Assembly: GCA_002490465.1 (NCBI GenBank)
Contig: DKUB01000033.1
Coordinates: forward strand, 62,001 to 126,000
Source: Lachnoclostridium sp. UBA7215
Lineage (GTDB): Bacteria; Bacillota; Clostridia; Lachnospirales; Lachnospiraceae
DNA: 64,000 nucleotides
Reading direction: 5' to 3'
The notes under the pieces: model-generated
The model's database searches: none
Told to the model about the DNA's origin: nothing
The model's input: only the letters and a program-made list of their open reading frames with translations
Made by a program: the position numbers and the translations under genes
Part shown: one piece after another, positions 62,198 to 64,000 of the stretch
Position numbering within the stretch: position 1 is the stretch's first letter
How the letters are laid out: each line of letters begins with the position of its first letter

Positions 62198-62851
62198 CTA
62201 AATCAGTGTCTCTGCAAATTGGTAAATTTCTTCCAGATTTTGACCAATATACGCACTTTTATGTTTTGAAAAATCCTGCCTTGTTGTCGTACCTGTCAAC
62301 ACTCCTGCAAAATCCACCCCGGCACTTTCAGCGGTCTGTGCGTCCACCAGGCTGTCACCAACATAAAAAACCTGACTTTTCTCTAACTGTAATTCCTTGA
62401 TTGCCAGAAGCAGCCCCTCAGGATCCGGCTTCTCAATTTTTACATCATCTCCGCCCACAATGATATCCACCATGCCGTCGGCATTATATTTTCCTAAAAT
62501 AGCATCAATTCTATAATGATATTTTGTTGTCACAATTCCAATTTTAATCCTCTGATTTTTTAATTTCTGCAAAATATCCATCACACCAGGATATAATGTC
62601 GTATTGGGAAGAATCACTTCATCTGCTTTTGCCTTAAACAAATCAGCAAACTTCTGTGCTTCCCCCTCATCCTTTTTATTTGTAAATACTTCATAGGTTT
62701 GTTTTAACGTCAGACCAACTGTCCTCTTAACTTCTTCTACGCCTCTCTCCGGATAACCAAGCTCCTTAAGCGCATAATTTACGGACAGGAAAATTCCATT
62801 TGTAGAATCCCCCAGCGTGTAGTCAAAATCAAATAGAAGGGCTTTTTTCAT
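62198..62851 (-). CDS. HAD-superfamily phosphatase (PGP-like)
   Basis: 217 residues. Motif I FDFDYTLGD (nucleophile Asp), motif II TTK, and motif IV YVGDSLVDAQTAESAGVDF. The cap helix (about 15-80) is of phosphoglycolate phosphatase type. It dephosphorylates a small phospho-metabolite; the exact substrate is not clear. It is the first gene of the run that includes trkH, trkA and the TrmH-type gene. Confidence 0.88.
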   Translation of the reverse strand: MKKALLFDFDYTLGDSTNGIFLSVNYALKELGYPERGVEEVKRTVGLTLKQTYEVFTNKKDEGEAQKFADLFKAKADEVILPNTTLYPGVMDILQKLKNQRIKIGIVTTKYHYRIDAILGKYNADGMVDIIVGGDDVKIEKPDPEGLLLAIKELQLEKSQVFYVGDSLVDAQTAESAGVDFAGVLTGTTTRQDFSKHKSAYIGQNLEEIYQFAETLI

Positions 62852-62891
62852 TTATTTTCTCCTTACTCCAATTAACAGCGTAATTAAACAC

Positions 62892-62920
62892 ATATTACCA
62901 TATCCATGGTTCTTTCGCAA
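62892..62920 (-). promoter_or_regulatory. Promoter of the HAD-trkH-trkA-TrmH run
   Basis: Minus strand TTGCGA (62915-62920), 17 bp, TAATAT (62892-62897), leader about 35 nt. Confidence 0.6.
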
Positions 62921-63009
62921 GCCAAACCCCCCACCCCCTGGGATGGAGTATTTGATCATGCGGATTCCCCGATATCCTGTCAAAAATATGCCAAAAAACA
63001 TTGCATAAA

Positions 63010-63038
63010 TTGACATTTGGGACAAACAATGATATCAT
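63010..63038 (+). promoter_or_regulatory. Promoter of the STAS-anti-sigma operon
   Basis: TTGACA (63010-63015), 17 bp, TATCAT (63033-63038), giving a leader of about 60 nt. Confidence 0.75.
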
Positions 63039-63104
63039 TATAAATAGTTTTTATGTGAAACAATATAAAGAAAAAAGAAAATAAAAAAGGAGCTACCAGA
63101 CGCA

Positions 63105-63407
63105 ATGAATATTGAAACAAAGAAAAACGGAAACGAAGTCACTATTTTGCCTGTTGGGCGTCTCGACTCCAACACCGCATCGCAGCTTGAGGCAGAGATA
63201 AACGCAAATCTTGACGGCACAGAAAATCTGATACTGGATTTCGACGGATTGGAATATCTTTCGTCGGCAGGTCTGCGCGTGCTTTTATATGCACACAAAA
63301 CATTTCTTAGCAGGGGACACGGAAAGATGGTAGTCCGCCATGTCAATGAAGTCATTCATGATGTCTTTGAAATTACGGGATTTTTGAACATTCTCAATAT
63401 AGAATAA
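63105..63407 (+). CDS. STAS-domain anti-sigma factor antagonist (SpoIIAA-like)
   Basis: 100 residues, a single STAS domain. The phosphorylation loop FDGLEYLSSAGLRVL places the target Ser at 53 or 54. Dephosphorylated antagonist binds an anti-sigma kinase and frees a sigma factor or partner. The next gene encodes the kinase and the one after it (partial) may be the phosphatase/sensor, giving a partner-switching module. Confidence 0.92.
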   Translation: MNIETKKNGNEVTILPVGRLDSNTASQLEAEINANLDGTENLILDFDGLEYLSSAGLRVLLYAHKTFLSRGHGKMVVRHVNEVIHDVFEITGFLNILNIE

Positions 63408-63483
63408 AAGGGAAATCCTATACTGTGTATACGGCACGATTTACCGGTATGTCATGAGCGTACCGGGAAAAGGGGGATTTCTT

Positions 63484-63933
63484 ATGGAAGAATTAACGGT
63501 TGAAGCAACATTTGAGAACATTTCCGTCATTACGGAATTTGTAGACAAGCTTCTGGAACAGTACGGCTGCCCGATAAAAGCGCAGACCCAGATTGATATT
63601 GCCATTGATGAGTTGTTCAGCAATATTGTCCGCTATGCCTATTTCCCCGGGGTAGGCCCGGCAACGGTACGGGTAGAAGTATTGGAAAAACCACTTTCTG
63701 TCATTATCACATTTATAGACCAGGGCATACCCTACGACCCACTCTCAAAGGATAACCCTGATGTGACGCTTTCCGCAGAAGAACGGGAGATTGGCGGGTT
63801 AGGTATCTATATCGTGAAAAAAAACATGAACGAAATTACATACGAGTACAAAGAGGGCAAAAACATTTTGCGGATACGTAAAGATTTGTTTGCGAAGGAA
63901 CAGGAGGAAAATGGGGACACAAAAGCAGAATGA
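63484..63933 (+). CDS. Serine-protein kinase / anti-sigma factor (RsbW/SpoIIAB-like)
   Basis: 149 residues from the ATG at 63484 (AAGGGGG upstream). GHKL-type ATP-binding domain: N-box DIAIDELFSNIVRYAY (Asn47), G1 DQGIPYDPL, and G2 GGLGIYIVKKNMNEITY. It phosphorylates the STAS protein encoded just upstream and can bind a sigma factor. Regulated target sigma is not in this window. The gap to the STAS gene contains a small palindrome CCGGTA/TACCGG. Confidence 0.9.
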   Translation: MEELTVEATFENISVITEFVDKLLEQYGCPIKAQTQIDIAIDELFSNIVRYAYFPGVGPATVRVEVLEKPLSVIITFIDQGIPYDPLSKDNPDVTLSAEEREIGGLGIYIVKKNMNEITYEYKEGKNILRIRKDLFAKEQEENGDTKAE

Positions 63934-64000
63934 TGACAGGAATCTTTATCGCGAGATTGTCAACAACTCATTAGAAGGTACTATGGTGATTAGCAAAAAC
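63911..64000 (+). CDS. Start of an uncharacterised gene (partial; possible PAS or phosphatase-type partner)
   Basis: ATG at 63911 follows AGGAGG, overlaps the previous gene by 23 nt and stays open to the window end (30 codons: MGTQKQNDDRNLYREIVNNS...). The pattern LYREIVNNSLEGTMVI looks like the start of a PAS-type sensory domain. By context it could be the phosphatase/sensor of the partner-switching module. Too short for a firm call. Confidence 0.6.
   Translation, partial: MGTQKQNDDRNLYREIVNNSLEGTMVISKN

Noticed and set aside
1..64000. tRNA, rRNA, common riboswitches and intact IS elements
   Set aside because: None recognised on either strand by eye; absence is not proof, as no covariance search was possible.

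Overview
The window looks like chromosomal DNA of a low-to-moderate GC Firmicute, most likely a motile gut member of the Lachnospiraceae (Clostridia). Supporting signs are the strong purine-rich Shine-Dalgarno sites, sigma-A promoters, a Gram-positive CGAACN4GTTC-type LexA box at recA, a BspA-like LRR protein, DUF3990 and DUF6145-type proteins, a GH10 xylanase and GH36 enzyme, two chemoreceptors, and a SpoIIAA/SpoIIAB-like pair. Assignment is by gene content only. I saw no rRNA, tRNA, CRISPR array or intact transposase or integrase.

Layout. 1-5.4 kb: end of a MATE exporter, then leftward housekeeping genes (recX, recA, M18 aminopeptidase, truA, a DUF1653 protein). 5.4-11.6 kb: a DUF3990/partner pair (probable toxin-antitoxin), two secreted surface proteins (LRR and Fn3), a large RelA/SpoT-domain protein with an altered substrate loop and an unassigned C-terminus, and a zinc-ribbon membrane protein. 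11.7-20.2 kb: four leftward ABC genes, a heterodimeric exporter pair and two ATPase-permease fusions. 20.2-23.9 kb: an aldo/keto reductase whose promoter has a MerR-type 19-bp spacer with a perfect palindrome, the divergent MerR-type regulator, an Fe-S flavoprotein-like reductase and a low-molecular-weight phosphatase.

24.0-31.0 kb is an accessory island. It carries a hypothetical protein, a 52-codon ORF, an XRE regulator, an unknown protein behind a structured leader, a three-gene operon (hypothetical protein, DUF6508-like/HhH-GPD Fe-S glycosylase-like fusion, PD-(D/E)XK nuclease-like protein) and a Fic protein with repeated operator-like motifs. Related TAACGAT direct repeats lie at both edges. 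This is the best candidate for an undescribed system, possibly genome defence, but that is inference.

31-46 kb: GH10 xylanase lipoprotein, a duplicated secreted protein, two chemoreceptors with a 63-aa gene between them, an ABC/FtsX exporter, CstA, a DUF2798-like membrane protein, and an ECF sigma / RsgI-like anti-sigma pair next to a His/Gly-rich secreted protein. 46-59 kb: an AraC/GyrI-like regulator, then a long leftward run with tiny gaps or overlaps (nfeD, SPFH, ornithine carbamoyltransferase, citrate synthase, DUF6145, coaX, dusB, hybrid kinase, response regulator, GDPD, DUF308, GH36). 59-64 kb: TrmH-type methyltransferase, KtrA/TrkA, TrkH/KtrB, a HAD phosphatase, then the rightward STAS / anti-sigma kinase pair and the start of a further gene.

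A recurring feature outside genes is a set of clustered short palindromes (15.3, 23.2, 58.6 and 60.7 kb), each just upstream of a ribosome-binding site inside or ahead of a leftward gene. Three of the four clusters share a TTTGTG/CACAAA stem.
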